From Streptomyces sp. NBC_00239 (GTDB lineage Bacteria > Actinomycetota > Actinomycetes > Streptomycetales > Streptomycetaceae), in assembly GCF_036194065.1 (NCBI RefSeq), contig NZ_CP108095.1, positions 7,440,001-7,504,000 on the forward strand: a stretch of DNA of 64,000 nt, written 5' to 3'. Numbering within the stretch: position 1 is the first letter of the stretch; each line of letters starts with the position of its first letter. The position numbers were made by a program, and so were the translations under genes. Shown piece after piece: positions 18,481 to 25,850 of the stretch. The notes under the pieces are model-generated. The model searched no databases. It saw only the letters and a program-made list of their open reading frames with translations, and was not told where the DNA came from.

Positions 18481-20281
18481 TCTGCGGCTGTCGGAGACCC
18501 TGTCACCCTTCGGTGTTGGGGCGATCGTCGACGTGCTCGGGGAGTCTCTGATCGCACCCGACACCTCGTGGTGGGACCACAAGTACTCCCGCGAGATCAG
18601 TTGTGAGCGACTCTTGTCGCGGCTCGGCCCAGGCGTCCTGCGACAGGCGCCGGCTCATTCGGGGCACGCCGCCAAGGAGACCCCGCACCTGCTGTACTGG
18701 CGCTTCCCCGCCTGGCGGTTCTGCGAGCGGTGCACGAAGCTCTCGCAGCTGACCGGCAGAGACAAGGGGCGTTGGAAGAACAGCTGTGGGTGCGGCGGGG
18801 CCCTCGTACCCATGCGCTACGTTGCCGTGTGCCAGAAGGGCAGCCACATCCAGGACGTCCCCTGGTTCAAATGGGCCCACCGCGGCAACGACGCGGGCGT
18901 CACCGAGGCCGTGCGGTTCTGCCGCGCCTACAAGGAACTGCACTTCGAGCGCTCGTCCCGTCGCGGAGAGGGACTGGGGGCGCTCAGCGTCCACTGCACC
19001 GGATGCAACCGCTCCCGCCCGCTCTCCGAGCTGGTCGGGAAGGACTCGCTGCACCGGGATGGCATCCGGTGCGACGGCACGCAGCCATGGGAGGAGCCGA
19101 AGCCAGGGCAGATCTGCGAGCACCGCCTGGTCGCCGTGCAGCGAGGCGCGACCGGCAACTACATGGCCGATCACAAGTCGGCCCTCGACATTCCGGAGGA
19201 GCGCCCAAGGGCCGATCGGACGACGGACCTGATCCGCGGCCATGTCTATTTCGAGAAGGTCGTGGCCGACAACGGTGGTCCGCAGGCGGAGATGGTCGCC
19301 GGATGGATCGCGGACGAGATCGAAGGGGTCTCGGCGGACGACGTCCTGGCTCTTGCGGCCCGTGGCGACAAGCCTGACGAGGAGGCTGTGTTCCTCGACC
19401 TCAAGGACGGGGAATGGGCAGCGTTCCTCACGAAACTCGACAGTGGCAGGGACCCTGGTGTCGGTGACTTCGTCGTCGACGGCTGGCGGGTGTCCGAGGC
19501 ACAGGGTCGGCCTTCGGCCCTCACGAGCCGCCTCGTTTCCGTGGGGCAGGTGCGTCGTGTCCGCGAGGTTAGGGCACTTCTCGGTTTCCGGCGTCACGAC
19601 GCCGACGCGGACCTAGTGAGGGCCGACCTCGGCCGTGACAAGAAGCGCAAACCCGTCTATCCGGCCGTCGAGCTGTACGGCGAGGGGATCTTCTTCCGGT
19701 TCGACGAGGAACGCATCTCCGAGTGGGAAGTCCTGCCCGAGGTCCGCAAGCGAGCCGCGATCCTGGCAGGGCGTCGTGACGCCACTCCGTGGGCGCAGCG
19801 CCTGGACGTCCCGGAGCCGCGTTTCGTCGCGCTCCACACGCTCTCCCACCTGCTGATCCGCAGGCTCGCCTTCGCGAGCGGGTACTCGTCGGCAGCTCTC
19901 CAGGAGCGTATCTACGCCAATTCGGGGAGGCCGGACCGTACGGCCGGCATCCTCATCTACACGGCGGCGGGGGATGCGCAGGGGACCCTCGGCGGTCTCG
20001 TCCGGTTGGGTGCGCCGGACAAGGTCCTGCCGCTGATGCTGGCCGCGTTGAGTGACGGCGACGTCTGCTCCAACGATCCGGTCTGCATCGAGAGCGATCG
20101 GCAGGGCTCTTCGCAGCTCAACCTGTCGGCCTGTCACGGGTGCGCCCTTGTCAGCGAGACGTCCTGCGAGACGGGAAACCGTCTGCTGGACCGGCAGCTC
20201 CTCCTCGGAGGGAGGAACGTGCCCGGCTTCCTGGAGCATGCGCTCGACCAGGTCCGGTCGTGGACGGGCTCGACCACCTGA
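18461..20281 (+). CDS. drmB: DrmB-like DUF1998 zinc protein
   Basis: 606 residues from GTG 18461, which is preceded at ideal spacing by GGAAGGAGG and lies within the end of the DrmA-like gene. It begins LRLSETLSPFGVGAIVDV, then carries Cys clusters FCERC, SCGCG, CQKG, HCTGC and CEH, and ends in the DUF1998 signature SNDPVCIES, LSACHGCALV and SETSCETGNRLLDR. DUF1998 proteins (DrmB, MrfA C-terminus) partner SF2 helicases and coordinate zinc. In DISARM, DrmB stabilises DrmA on DNA. This is the last gene of the operon; its stop lies at the very edge of the broken integrase on the opposite strand. Confidence 0.87.
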   Translation: MERILHDLRLSETLSPFGVGAIVDVLGESLIAPDTSWWDHKYSREISCERLLSRLGPGVLRQAPAHSGHAAKETPHLLYWRFPAWRFCERCTKLSQLTGRDKGRWKNSCGCGGALVPMRYVAVCQKGSHIQDVPWFKWAHRGNDAGVTEAVRFCRAYKELHFERSSRRGEGLGALSVHCTGCNRSRPLSELVGKDSLHRDGIRCDGTQPWEEPKPGQICEHRLVAVQRGATGNYMADHKSALDIPEERPRADRTTDLIRGHVYFEKVVADNGGPQAEMVAGWIADEIEGVSADDVLALAARGDKPDEEAVFLDLKDGEWAAFLTKLDSGRDPGVGDFVVDGWRVSEAQGRPSALTSRLVSVGQVRRVREVRALLGFRRHDADADLVRADLGRDKKRKPVYPAVELYGEGIFFRFDEERISEWEVLPEVRKRAAILAGRRDATPWAQRLDVPEPRFVALHTLSHLLIRRLAFASGYSSAALQERIYANSGRPDRTAGILIYTAAGDAQGTLGGLVRLGAPDKVLPLMLAALSDGDVCSNDPVCIESDRQGSSQLNLSACHGCALVSETSCETGNRLLDRQLLLGGRNVPGFLEHALDQVRSWTGSTT

Positions 20282-20511
20282 GCTGCCTGTTGTCGTTCGG
20301 CGTCTTTTGCGGCCCGCTTCTCCTGGTAGATCTTGGTGAGGCGGGCGATCGCCTTGTCCTGGGTGGGGAAGCCGGCTTCCTCCGTCTGCTTACCGGCCGA
20401 GCTGCGGTAGCGGATCTTGTACTCGTGCGGGCACTTCGACCAGCGGGGCCGCGGGTGCTAGCAGTCCTTGTAGAAGGTGCCCATGCCGAGGGGGAGCGAC
20501 TTCGTTGCCAT
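20282..20511 (-). pseudogene. 5' fragment of a tyrosine-type site-specific integrase
   Basis: Reading leftward from ATG 20511 gives MATKSLPLGMGTFYKDC, a TAG stop at 20458-20460, then in the same frame RWSKCPHEYKIRYRSSAGKQ, FPTQDKAIARLTKIYQEKR. This is the characteristic N-terminal arm domain of Streptomyces tyrosine integrases, in which the interrupted position is normally an acidic residue (a GAG to TAG change fits). The core-binding and catalytic domains are missing; the fragment ends where the DrmB-like gene stops. The gene lies next to the right attachment repeat, as integrases normally do. Confidence 0.75.
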
Positions 20512-20535
20512 GCGGTGCGGGACTCCTCGGGCGCC

Positions 20536-20555
20536 AATGCTGACCTTTTGCTGAC
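20536..20555. repeat. Integrase arm-like repeat, copy 1
   Basis: AATGCTGACCTTTTGCTGAC contains TGCTGAC twice in tandem. It lies between the integrase start and the right attachment repeat and matches 20930-20949 with one substitution. Such tandem short repeats beside an integrase gene resemble arm-type integrase sites. Confidence 0.6.
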
Positions 20556-20609
20556 GCCGGAGGGTCCACCACGTTCCTGACCTGCACGAAGACGGATATC
20601 TCGTGTTAC

Positions 20610-20772
20610 GTTCTGGAACTGGATCGGGCGGTCACACGAGGATATCGCGCAGGCCCGCGAAGACTGGATGAACGGGACGAGGTTCGGTGAGGTGAAGGGC
20701 TACGACGGCGCTCCGATTCCGGCCCCCGAGCTGCCTCCGACACACCTGAAACCGCGTGGTCGGGCACGCTGA
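20610..20772 (+). repeat. Right attachment repeat (attR): displaced pirin 3' end
   Basis: 163 bp encoding the last 53 residues of a pirin (FWNWIGRSHEDIAQAREDW to the stop) without any upstream gene. It is co-linear with 7877-8039 and differs by scattered, mainly silent substitutions. Its reading frame is open and under-diverged, consistent with being the former native gene end. Confidence 0.8.
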
Positions 20773-20879
20773 GCTGCGGAAATATTGAACCGTGCAGAGG
20801 TGTCGTGATCGCGGTTAAGCGTTCCGTTTGTTGGTGTCGCCTGAGCGTCGATCGCGACTCCCGCCGGGCCTTGAGGGGT

Positions 20880-20910
20880 GCGGGCGCCCGTCCCGTCTGT
20901 GGGCGCCCGC
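20880..20910. terminator. 10-bp-arm hairpin past the displaced pirin end
   Basis: GCGGGCGCCC (20880-20889) pairs with GGGCGCCCGC (20901-20910) around an 11-nt loop, followed by a T-rich stretch. It sits about 110 bp past the displaced pirin stop and may be the original terminator of that gene. Confidence 0.6.
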
Positions 20911-20929
20911 GGGAGGCCGTTTGTCTTTG

Positions 20930-20949
20930 AATGCTGACCCTTTGCTGAC
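20930..20949. repeat. Integrase arm-like repeat, copy 2
   Basis: AATGCTGACCCTTTGCTGAC, one substitution from 20536-20555 and in the same orientation. It lies outside the right attachment repeat, so the two copies flank that repeat as arm sites flank a core in attP. Confidence 0.6.
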
Positions 20950-21836
20950 TTTTCTGATTGAGCGTCAAGAGTGTGATCCCCCAGCTCGTGACACCTGGTC
21001 GGCGCTCTGGCGTGTCGTCGATCGTAGGGTCTCTGTTGTTCGGCGCTGACCCGAGGGCAGCGGCGCTGGGTGTGCTCGGTGGGTGGGCGAGCAGCTAAAC
21101 GATTGGCTCGGTGGCTCGTGGGGAATCCACAGGCCGGTCTTGAGCCTCAACGGCGACAACGTCGATGTCGACCGCCCGACAGGTGAAGGCCAAAGATGTC
21201 CGGATCGAGCCGCCGGGCAACGGGAGCCGCGGGTCGGAGAGGCTCGTGGTTCGTCGCCCGTCCCCCGAATCCTCACCCCTGGAGGCTGCGCCGCTCGCCC
21301 CGTTTATGGAGCGTGCACCGGTTCATTGGGAGCCGATGGCCCTGTCGTCGTCGCGACCTTCCGTGCTGTCTGGCGCGCCTTCATCGCGCAGGATCGCGAC
21401 CCGGCGTTCCGCATGTCGGATCTTCAACGGCAGGCGGCTTGTGCAGCAGCGGGCATGTTCCTCGATGCGCAGCCGCACCAGAATTGGACGTGCGCTCGCA
21501 GGCGGCGGCGCATCGCCGCAACTTCTGGAGGATGCCGCTGGACGCGGGGGAGCTTGCCGATGAGCCCTGCCCCGGCCCGCACGGCGGGGCGGCAACGGGC
21601 GAGTCCGGGCAAGGTGCCGTCGGGGTGGCGCAACGGCCAGGGTCTGCTGGTAGCTGGGGCGGTCCGGAGACCGCGCCAGCCCGTGAACGGCCCGGATCTT
21701 GGTCCATGCCCGTACTGCTTCTCGGGCTGCTTGGAGGGAACGGTGTGGAGCTACCACTGACCGGCGAGCGTCAGAAGCATCGTCCACGTGTCGGCACCGC
21801 AGTGGGTTGACGGTGGTCGTGGCGCGACAGTTGCGC
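20950..21836. other. Gene-free stretch between element and stress island
   Basis: Nearly 900 bp with no supportable gene. The open frames on both strands are Arg/Ala/Pro-rich translations without motifs or starts with ribosome-binding sites. It is probably decayed mobile DNA at the junction; I cannot name a parent element. Confidence 0.5.
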
Positions 21837-23552
21837 TCAGGTTCCTGGTTCGGCTGGATGGCTGCTGCCCGCGGCGCGTTGCCAGCTCCGGTAGGCGGCA
21901 ACGGCTGTGGGGAGCGTGGGGAAGATGCGCTCCGGGCCGATCTTCGCTGTCATGCCGTAGGCGTCGAGGGGGCGGCGCAGGTCCTGCTTGACGCGGGCGA
22001 GGGCGAAGACGATGTCCCGGTGGGTGAGTTCGGAGCGCAGGGCCTCGACGGCGTCGAGGGCGGTGATGTCGACCTCGACGTTGGCCTCGGTGTTCAGGAC
22101 GAACCAGTGCACAGGTTCGTCCTGGACCGCCACCGAGGCCAGCGCCCGGCGGCGGAAGTCCTCGGCGTTCGCGAAGAACAACGGTGAGTCGTAGCGGTAG
22201 ATGAGGAGGCCGGGGATGGTGCGCGCGCTCGGATAGTCGTCGACGTCGTGCATGCCGGCCAGGCCCGGGACGATTCCCTCGACGGCGTCGTGGGGTCGGG
22301 CGACCCGCGTGAGGAGTTCGGCGACGGACAGCGCCACGGCGAGGAGCACGCCGTACAGGATGCCGAGGGCGAGGACGCCGAGTCCGCAGCCGAGGGCGAG
22401 CAGGAACTCCCGGCGTCGGAAGGCTGCCAGCCTGCGGAATTCGCTCACCTCGACGAGGCGCAGGGCGGCATAGACGACGATGGCGCCGAGGGCGGCGGAG
22501 GGGGTGTGGGCGAGCACCGGGCCGAGGAAGAGGAGGACGCCGGCCACGCAGGCGGCGCCGACGAGGGAGTACACCTGGGTACGGGCTCCCGAGGAGTCCG
22601 CGAGGGCGGTGCGGCTGGCGCTGCTGCTGACCGGGAAGCCGTGCAGGACTCCGGCGCCGAGGTTCGCCGTGCCGAGGGCCAGCAGCTCGCGGTTGGCGTC
22701 CAGGGGGTGTGGGTCGTCGTGCCGGGCGAAGGCGCGTGCGGTCAGGACCACGTCGGTGTAGCCGACGAGCAGAACGCCGAGAGCCGGGAGCACCAGGTCG
22801 GTGAGGTCAGCCAGCCGGGGCAGGGCGAACCCCGGCAAGCCGGTCGGGATCGCGTCGATGACGTCGATCCCCTGGTCCTCGTCCAGTGCGAAGACCGTCA
22901 CCACCGCTGTGGCGAGAACGAGGACAACGAGTGGTCCCGGCAGAGCACGCCACAGCAGAGGCAGGGTGAACAGAAGGAGCAGGCAGCCCGCGGCCATGAC
23001 GGTCGTGGGCCAGTGCAGGTCGCCGATGTGCCGGAGGAACGAGAAGAGCTGGGGGAAGAACCCCGATCCGCCGCCGCTGGTCCCGGTGAGGCGGGGCAGC
23101 TGATCCACGATCATGATGAAGGCGACTCCAGCCAGGTAGCCGACTAGCACGGGCCTGGAGAGAAGGTCGGCCAGGAAGCCGAGCCGGACGGCCCACGCGA
23201 CCAGACAGAGCAGGCCGACGGCGAGGGCCAGGGCTGCGGCGAGCGCCGCGTAGCGCGTGGGGTCGCCGGCTGCGAGCGGCCCGACGGCCACGGCGGTCAT
23301 GAGGGCGGTGGTCGACTCCGGTCCGACGGACAGCAGGCGCGAGGTGCCGCTCACGGCATACAGGACCATGGCCGGCAGGACGGCCCACAGGCCGACGACC
23401 GGGGGAAGACCTGCCACGCCCGCGTAGGCCATGACCTGGGGGACCAGGTAGGCGGCGACCGTGATCCCGGCCAGGACGTCGCCGCGTATCCAGTTACTCC
23501 GGTAGCCACGGAAGGCGGGCGGGATCGCAGCGATCCGTTCGTGCTTCGGCAT
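21837..23552 (-). CDS. SulP-family anion transporter with STAS domain
   Basis: 571 residues from ATG 23552, with GGAGG at good spacing. Ten to twelve hydrophobic helices span residues 20-420 (GDVLAGITVAAYLVPQVMAYAGVAGLPP is the SulP opening signature, followed by GTSRLLSVGPESTTALM). A cytoplasmic STAS domain fills the C-terminus (TIPGLLIYRYDSPLFFANAEDFRRR, NVEVDITALDAVEAL). SulP proteins carry sulfate, bicarbonate or other anions; the substrate cannot be assigned. It is the last gene of a minus-strand run (SHOCT, PNPOx, SulP) starting from the palindrome-bearing promoter near 24540. SulP-type genes occur in DosR-type regulons. Confidence 0.93.
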   Translation of the reverse strand: MPKHERIAAIPPAFRGYRSNWIRGDVLAGITVAAYLVPQVMAYAGVAGLPPVVGLWAVLPAMVLYAVSGTSRLLSVGPESTTALMTAVAVGPLAAGDPTRYAALAAALALAVGLLCLVAWAVRLGFLADLLSRPVLVGYLAGVAFIMIVDQLPRLTGTSGGGSGFFPQLFSFLRHIGDLHWPTTVMAAGCLLLLFTLPLLWRALPGPLVVLVLATAVVTVFALDEDQGIDVIDAIPTGLPGFALPRLADLTDLVLPALGVLLVGYTDVVLTARAFARHDDPHPLDANRELLALGTANLGAGVLHGFPVSSSASRTALADSSGARTQVYSLVGAACVAGVLLFLGPVLAHTPSAALGAIVVYAALRLVEVSEFRRLAAFRRREFLLALGCGLGVLALGILYGVLLAVALSVAELLTRVARPHDAVEGIVPGLAGMHDVDDYPSARTIPGLLIYRYDSPLFFANAEDFRRRALASVAVQDEPVHWFVLNTEANVEVDITALDAVEALRSELTHRDIVFALARVKQDLRRPLDAYGMTAKIGPERIFPTLPTAVAAYRSWQRAAGSSHPAEPGT

Positions 23553-23642
23553 GGCACCTCCGGAACTCCATGCGGGCCTGTGCCTCACCATGGTGCCGGG
23601 CGGGGGGCTGCAAGGAGGTGAAGCGCGCGAGTGGGCCGACCT

Positions 23643-24113
23643 CTACGGGCTGCCCTCACGCAGCCGGAAGCCGGTGATCAGGTCGGGCCTGATACGGATG
23701 GCGCCCGATGCGGTGCCCTCGACCCAAGGCTGCAGGAGGTGCGCGTAGCGCTCGATCTCGCTGGAGGCGGTGACGGCGGTGGCGTAGCCGGTGGCTACCA
23801 CGCTCCACCCCAAGTGCGCGCCTTGATCGAAGACGTCGGCTTCGTACGCGACGACTACACCCGCATCTGCCTGAGCTGCGAGCAAGGCCCCCAGCGTCGA
23901 GCCGTCCTGGACCCGGACGATGATGTCGCCTGCGTCGAGAAGGTGGTTGACGGGGCGCACCGCGGGCAGCGCGTGACGGGTGAACACGATCCGGCCCAAT
24001 TCGACCGTGCCCAGCAGCCGCAGCGCCTCGTCAGCGCTGAGCTCTTCCATCTGCCGTCTCGGCATGCTGACGGAAGGCGAGCTGGTGATCGTACCGGCCG
24101 GGTCGCTCTTCAT
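23643..24113 (-). CDS. Pyridoxamine 5'-phosphate oxidase-fold protein
   Basis: About 156 residues. MEELSADEALRLLGTVELGRIVFTRHALPAVRPVNHLLD is the opening of the FMN/F420-binding split-barrel family seen repeatedly in DosR-type regulons, and the rest (GWSVVATGYATAV, ERYAHLLQPWVEG) fits throughout. Such proteins bind flavin-type cofactors and reduce or sequester small molecules; the reaction is unknown. I chose ATG 24113 because GAGG stands 8 nt upstream; ATG 24122 and ATG 24065 are in-frame alternatives. It lies between a SHOCT protein and the SulP transporter on the same strand. Confidence 0.88.
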   Translation of the reverse strand: MKSDPAGTITSSPSVSMPRRQMEELSADEALRLLGTVELGRIVFTRHALPAVRPVNHLLDAGDIIVRVQDGSTLGALLAAQADAGVVVAYEADVFDQGAHLGWSVVATGYATAVTASSEIERYAHLLQPWVEGTASGAIRIRPDLITGFRLREGSP

Positions 24114-24171
24114 CGTGGGCATCCTCGGTCAAGCGGGCGGGACGCCGGTGCCCTTGCCCGCTGTCGGCTTC

Positions 24172-24456
24172 TCAAAGGGGCGCGGGCCCAGGGGCGTGGC
24201 TTCGCAGCACCGCAAGCCGCCGGCTGTACTCCTCGTCGTCGATCTCGCCTCTGGCGAATCGTTCCGCGAGAAGCCTCTCGGCCCCCCTGTCGGAGGCTGC
24301 GTACGGCGCGGCTGTTGTGCGCCCGTCCGCACCATCTCGCCTGAGAGCGCGGACCACGAGGACGGTTGCTGCGACGATCAGAGTCCAGACGATCAGCGTG
24401 GTGAGGGACATGGCGAACCAGCCCCAAGCCCCCATGCCATGGCCGTTCCAGTACAT
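24172..24456 (-). CDS. Small membrane protein with SHOCT domain
   Basis: 94 residues starting MYWNGHGMGAWGWFAMSL. One transmembrane helix (about residues 12-35, TTLIVWTLIVAATVLVVRAL) is followed by a linker and a C-terminal SHOCT motif (AERLLAERFARGEIDDEEYSRRLAVL). SHOCT is a short oligomerisation domain common in small actinobacterial membrane proteins. It is the first gene of the minus-strand run reading toward SulP and sits directly behind the paired palindromes at 24539-24573. Confidence 0.88.
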   Translation of the reverse strand: MYWNGHGMGAWGWFAMSLTTLIVWTLIVAATVLVVRALRRDGADGRTTAAPYAASDRGAERLLAERFARGEIDDEEYSRRLAVLRSHAPGPAPL

Positions 24457-24538
24457 CGCGCACCTGCCAGGTGGACGGGTCGACGGCCGCGAGCCGGCCA
24501 TCTGATGCAAGGATCTCTGGCTGCGCCGTCCCCGGCAT

Positions 24539-24573
24539 GGGCCGGTCGGCCCATAGACGGGACCGGAGGGCCC
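24539..24573. promoter_or_regulatory. Paired DevR/OsdR-like boxes, divergent promoter
   Basis: GGGCCGGTCGGCCC (24539-24552) and GGGACCGGAGGGCCC (24559-24573), centres about 20 bp apart. They lie between the divergent SHOCT gene (start 24456) and the cyclic-nucleotide-fold gene (start 24631). The motif recurs through the island. Binding by the regulator at 25851 is inferred. Confidence 0.7.
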
Positions 24574-24630
24574 ATGCCCGAGCCGGCGGGAACACCAAGA
24601 CTGAAGACGGACTCGAACAGGAGGCCGTTC

Positions 24631-25095
24631 ATGAGTACCCCTTCACCCACCCGTATCTCCGAGGCCTTGCCCGCCGACTGCCGTTCCCGTCTGATGGAAC
24701 TGGCCCGGGAGGTCAACTTCGACGAGGGGACCCGACTCTTTCGCGAGGGTGGCCACGCCGATCGGTTCTGGATCGTCAGGTCCGGCACCGTGACCTTGGA
24801 CGTCCACGTGCCCGGGCGGCGCGCCGCCGTCATCGAGAGCCTCGGCGCCGGCCAGCTGGTCGGCTGCTCGTGGCTCTTCAAGCCCTACTCCTGGCGCCTG
24901 GGCGCCGAGGCGATGACGCCCGTCCGTGCGTACGAGTTCGACGCGGAGCGCGTACGGACGCTGATGGACGCCGACGCCGCCTTCGGCTCTGCCCTGGGCC
25001 ACTGGGTCGGGCAGGTCCTCGCCAACCGGCTGCAGGCCGCCCGCGTGCGCCTTCTCGACCTGTACGCGCCCTACGGCAGCGGCAGCTTCCTTTGA
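24631..25095 (+). CDS. Cyclic nucleotide-binding-fold (Crp-type) domain protein without HTH
   Basis: 154 residues from ATG 24631. A single CNMP-binding beta-roll is visible: FDEGTRLFREGGHADRFWIVRSGTVTLDVHV, then ESLGAGQLVGCSWLF. There is no helix-turn-helix; after the roll only an amphipathic C-helix remains. It could therefore be a stand-alone sensor or adaptor. The usual Arg-Ser/Thr phosphate cassette of true cAMP sites is not obvious, so the ligand may differ. It forms a pair with the CBS/BON gene 26 bp downstream; the same pair recurs at 49121/49602. Confidence 0.88.
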   Translation: MSTPSPTRISEALPADCRSRLMELAREVNFDEGTRLFREGGHADRFWIVRSGTVTLDVHVPGRRAAVIESLGAGQLVGCSWLFKPYSWRLGAEAMTPVRAYEFDAERVRTLMDADAAFGSALGHWVGQVLANRLQAARVRLLDLYAPYGSGSFL

Positions 25096-25121
25096 TCGTC
25101 CGTACCGCAAAGGAGCCGGCC

Positions 25122-25760
25122 ATGCCCGCATCCCGCTACACCGTCAGTGACGTCATGACGCACACGGCCGTCGCCATCGGCCGCGAGGCGTCCTACAAGG
25201 AGATCGTCGAGCTGATGAACCAGTGGAAGGTCAGCGCGGTTCCCGTCCTGGAAGGCGAGGGCCGCGTCGTCGGAGTCGTCTCCGAGGCCGACCTGCTGCC
25301 GAAGGAGGAGTTCCGGCGTACGGACCCCGCGCTGCCCGAGCAGCTGGAGGAAGCGTCGAAGGCCGGAGCGGTTCTGGCCGAGGAGCTCATGTCGAGCCCG
25401 GCGATCACCGTGCACCCCGACGCGCCCGTCGCCGAAGCTGCAAGGATCATGGCGCGCAAGCACGTCAAGCGCCTGCCCGTGGTGAACGCGCTCGGGATGC
25501 TGGAGGGTGTGGTCAGCCGCAGCGACCTCTTGAAGGTGTTCCTGCGGCCCGACGAGGAGCTCGAGGAGGAGATCCGCCAGACCGTGCTCACCGAACTGGC
25601 ACCCGGTGTGACCTTGGAATTCGTCGTACAAGACGGCGTCGTCACTCTTCGCGGCCCGCTGCGGGATCGGGCCTTGGTCCCCCTGCTCGCACGGGCGATC
25701 CGCGCGGTCGAGGGCGTCGTGGACGTCCGGATGGAGCTGGAAAGCACCATCACTGCCTAG
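25122..25760 (+). CDS. CBS-pair protein with C-terminal BON-like domain
   Basis: 212 residues, with AAAGGAG upstream of ATG 25122. Two CBS motifs lie at about 8-60 (VSDVMTHTAVAI, VPVLEGEGRVVGVVSEADLL) and 85-140 (ELMSSPAITVHPDA, LPVVNALGMLEGVVSRSDLL), followed by a BON-like segment from about 160 (FVVQDGVVTLRGPL, VEGVVDVRMEL). CBS pairs bind adenosyl nucleotides and report energy state. It is co-directional with, and 90 bp ahead of, the response regulator. The intact copy shows what the broken paralogue at 49602 has lost. Confidence 0.92.
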   Translation: MPASRYTVSDVMTHTAVAIGREASYKEIVELMNQWKVSAVPVLEGEGRVVGVVSEADLLPKEEFRRTDPALPEQLEEASKAGAVLAEELMSSPAITVHPDAPVAEAARIMARKHVKRLPVVNALGMLEGVVSRSDLLKVFLRPDEELEEEIRQTVLTELAPGVTLEFVVQDGVVTLRGPLRDRALVPLLARAIRAVEGVVDVRMELESTITA

Positions 25761-25850
25761 CGAGCCTGCTCGTCGGTCACGGGTGCATTGTGCGTCTTCC
25801 TGAGATAATTCGGAGGGAAACGCACAGCACGGACCGAGCCAGGGGCGATC

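Larger units (their letters stand above)
7877..20772. mobile_element. Integrated element in the pirin gene 3' end carrying a DISARM-like operon
   Basis: The two boundaries are 163-bp imperfect direct repeats of the pirin 3' end (7877-8039 and 20610-20772). Between them lie a degraded IS5-type transposase, the four-gene DISARM-like operon and, next to the right repeat, the start of a tyrosine-integrase-like gene. The element is about 12.7 kb and looks immobilised because the integrase is broken. Duplication of a host gene's 3' end with frame restoration is the known signature of tyrosine-recombinase integration. The true right edge may lie further out, because arm-like repeats flank the right copy on both sides. 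Confidence 0.75.

Noticed and set aside
9057-20281. Classification as DISARM class 1 or 2
   Set aside because: Neither a DNA methylase, DrmC (PLD), DrmD nor DrmE was found; only the DrmA and DrmB equivalents are shared.
7877-20772. Serine-integrase (phiC31-type) integration
   Set aside because: phiC31 uses a site in a pirin-like gene, but the long frame-restoring 3'-end duplication and the adjacent integrase fragment point to a tyrosine recombinase.
21083-21760. 225-codon plus-strand frame
   Set aside because: No recognisable domain; amino-acid composition (Arg, Cys, Trp-rich) unlike genuine proteins.
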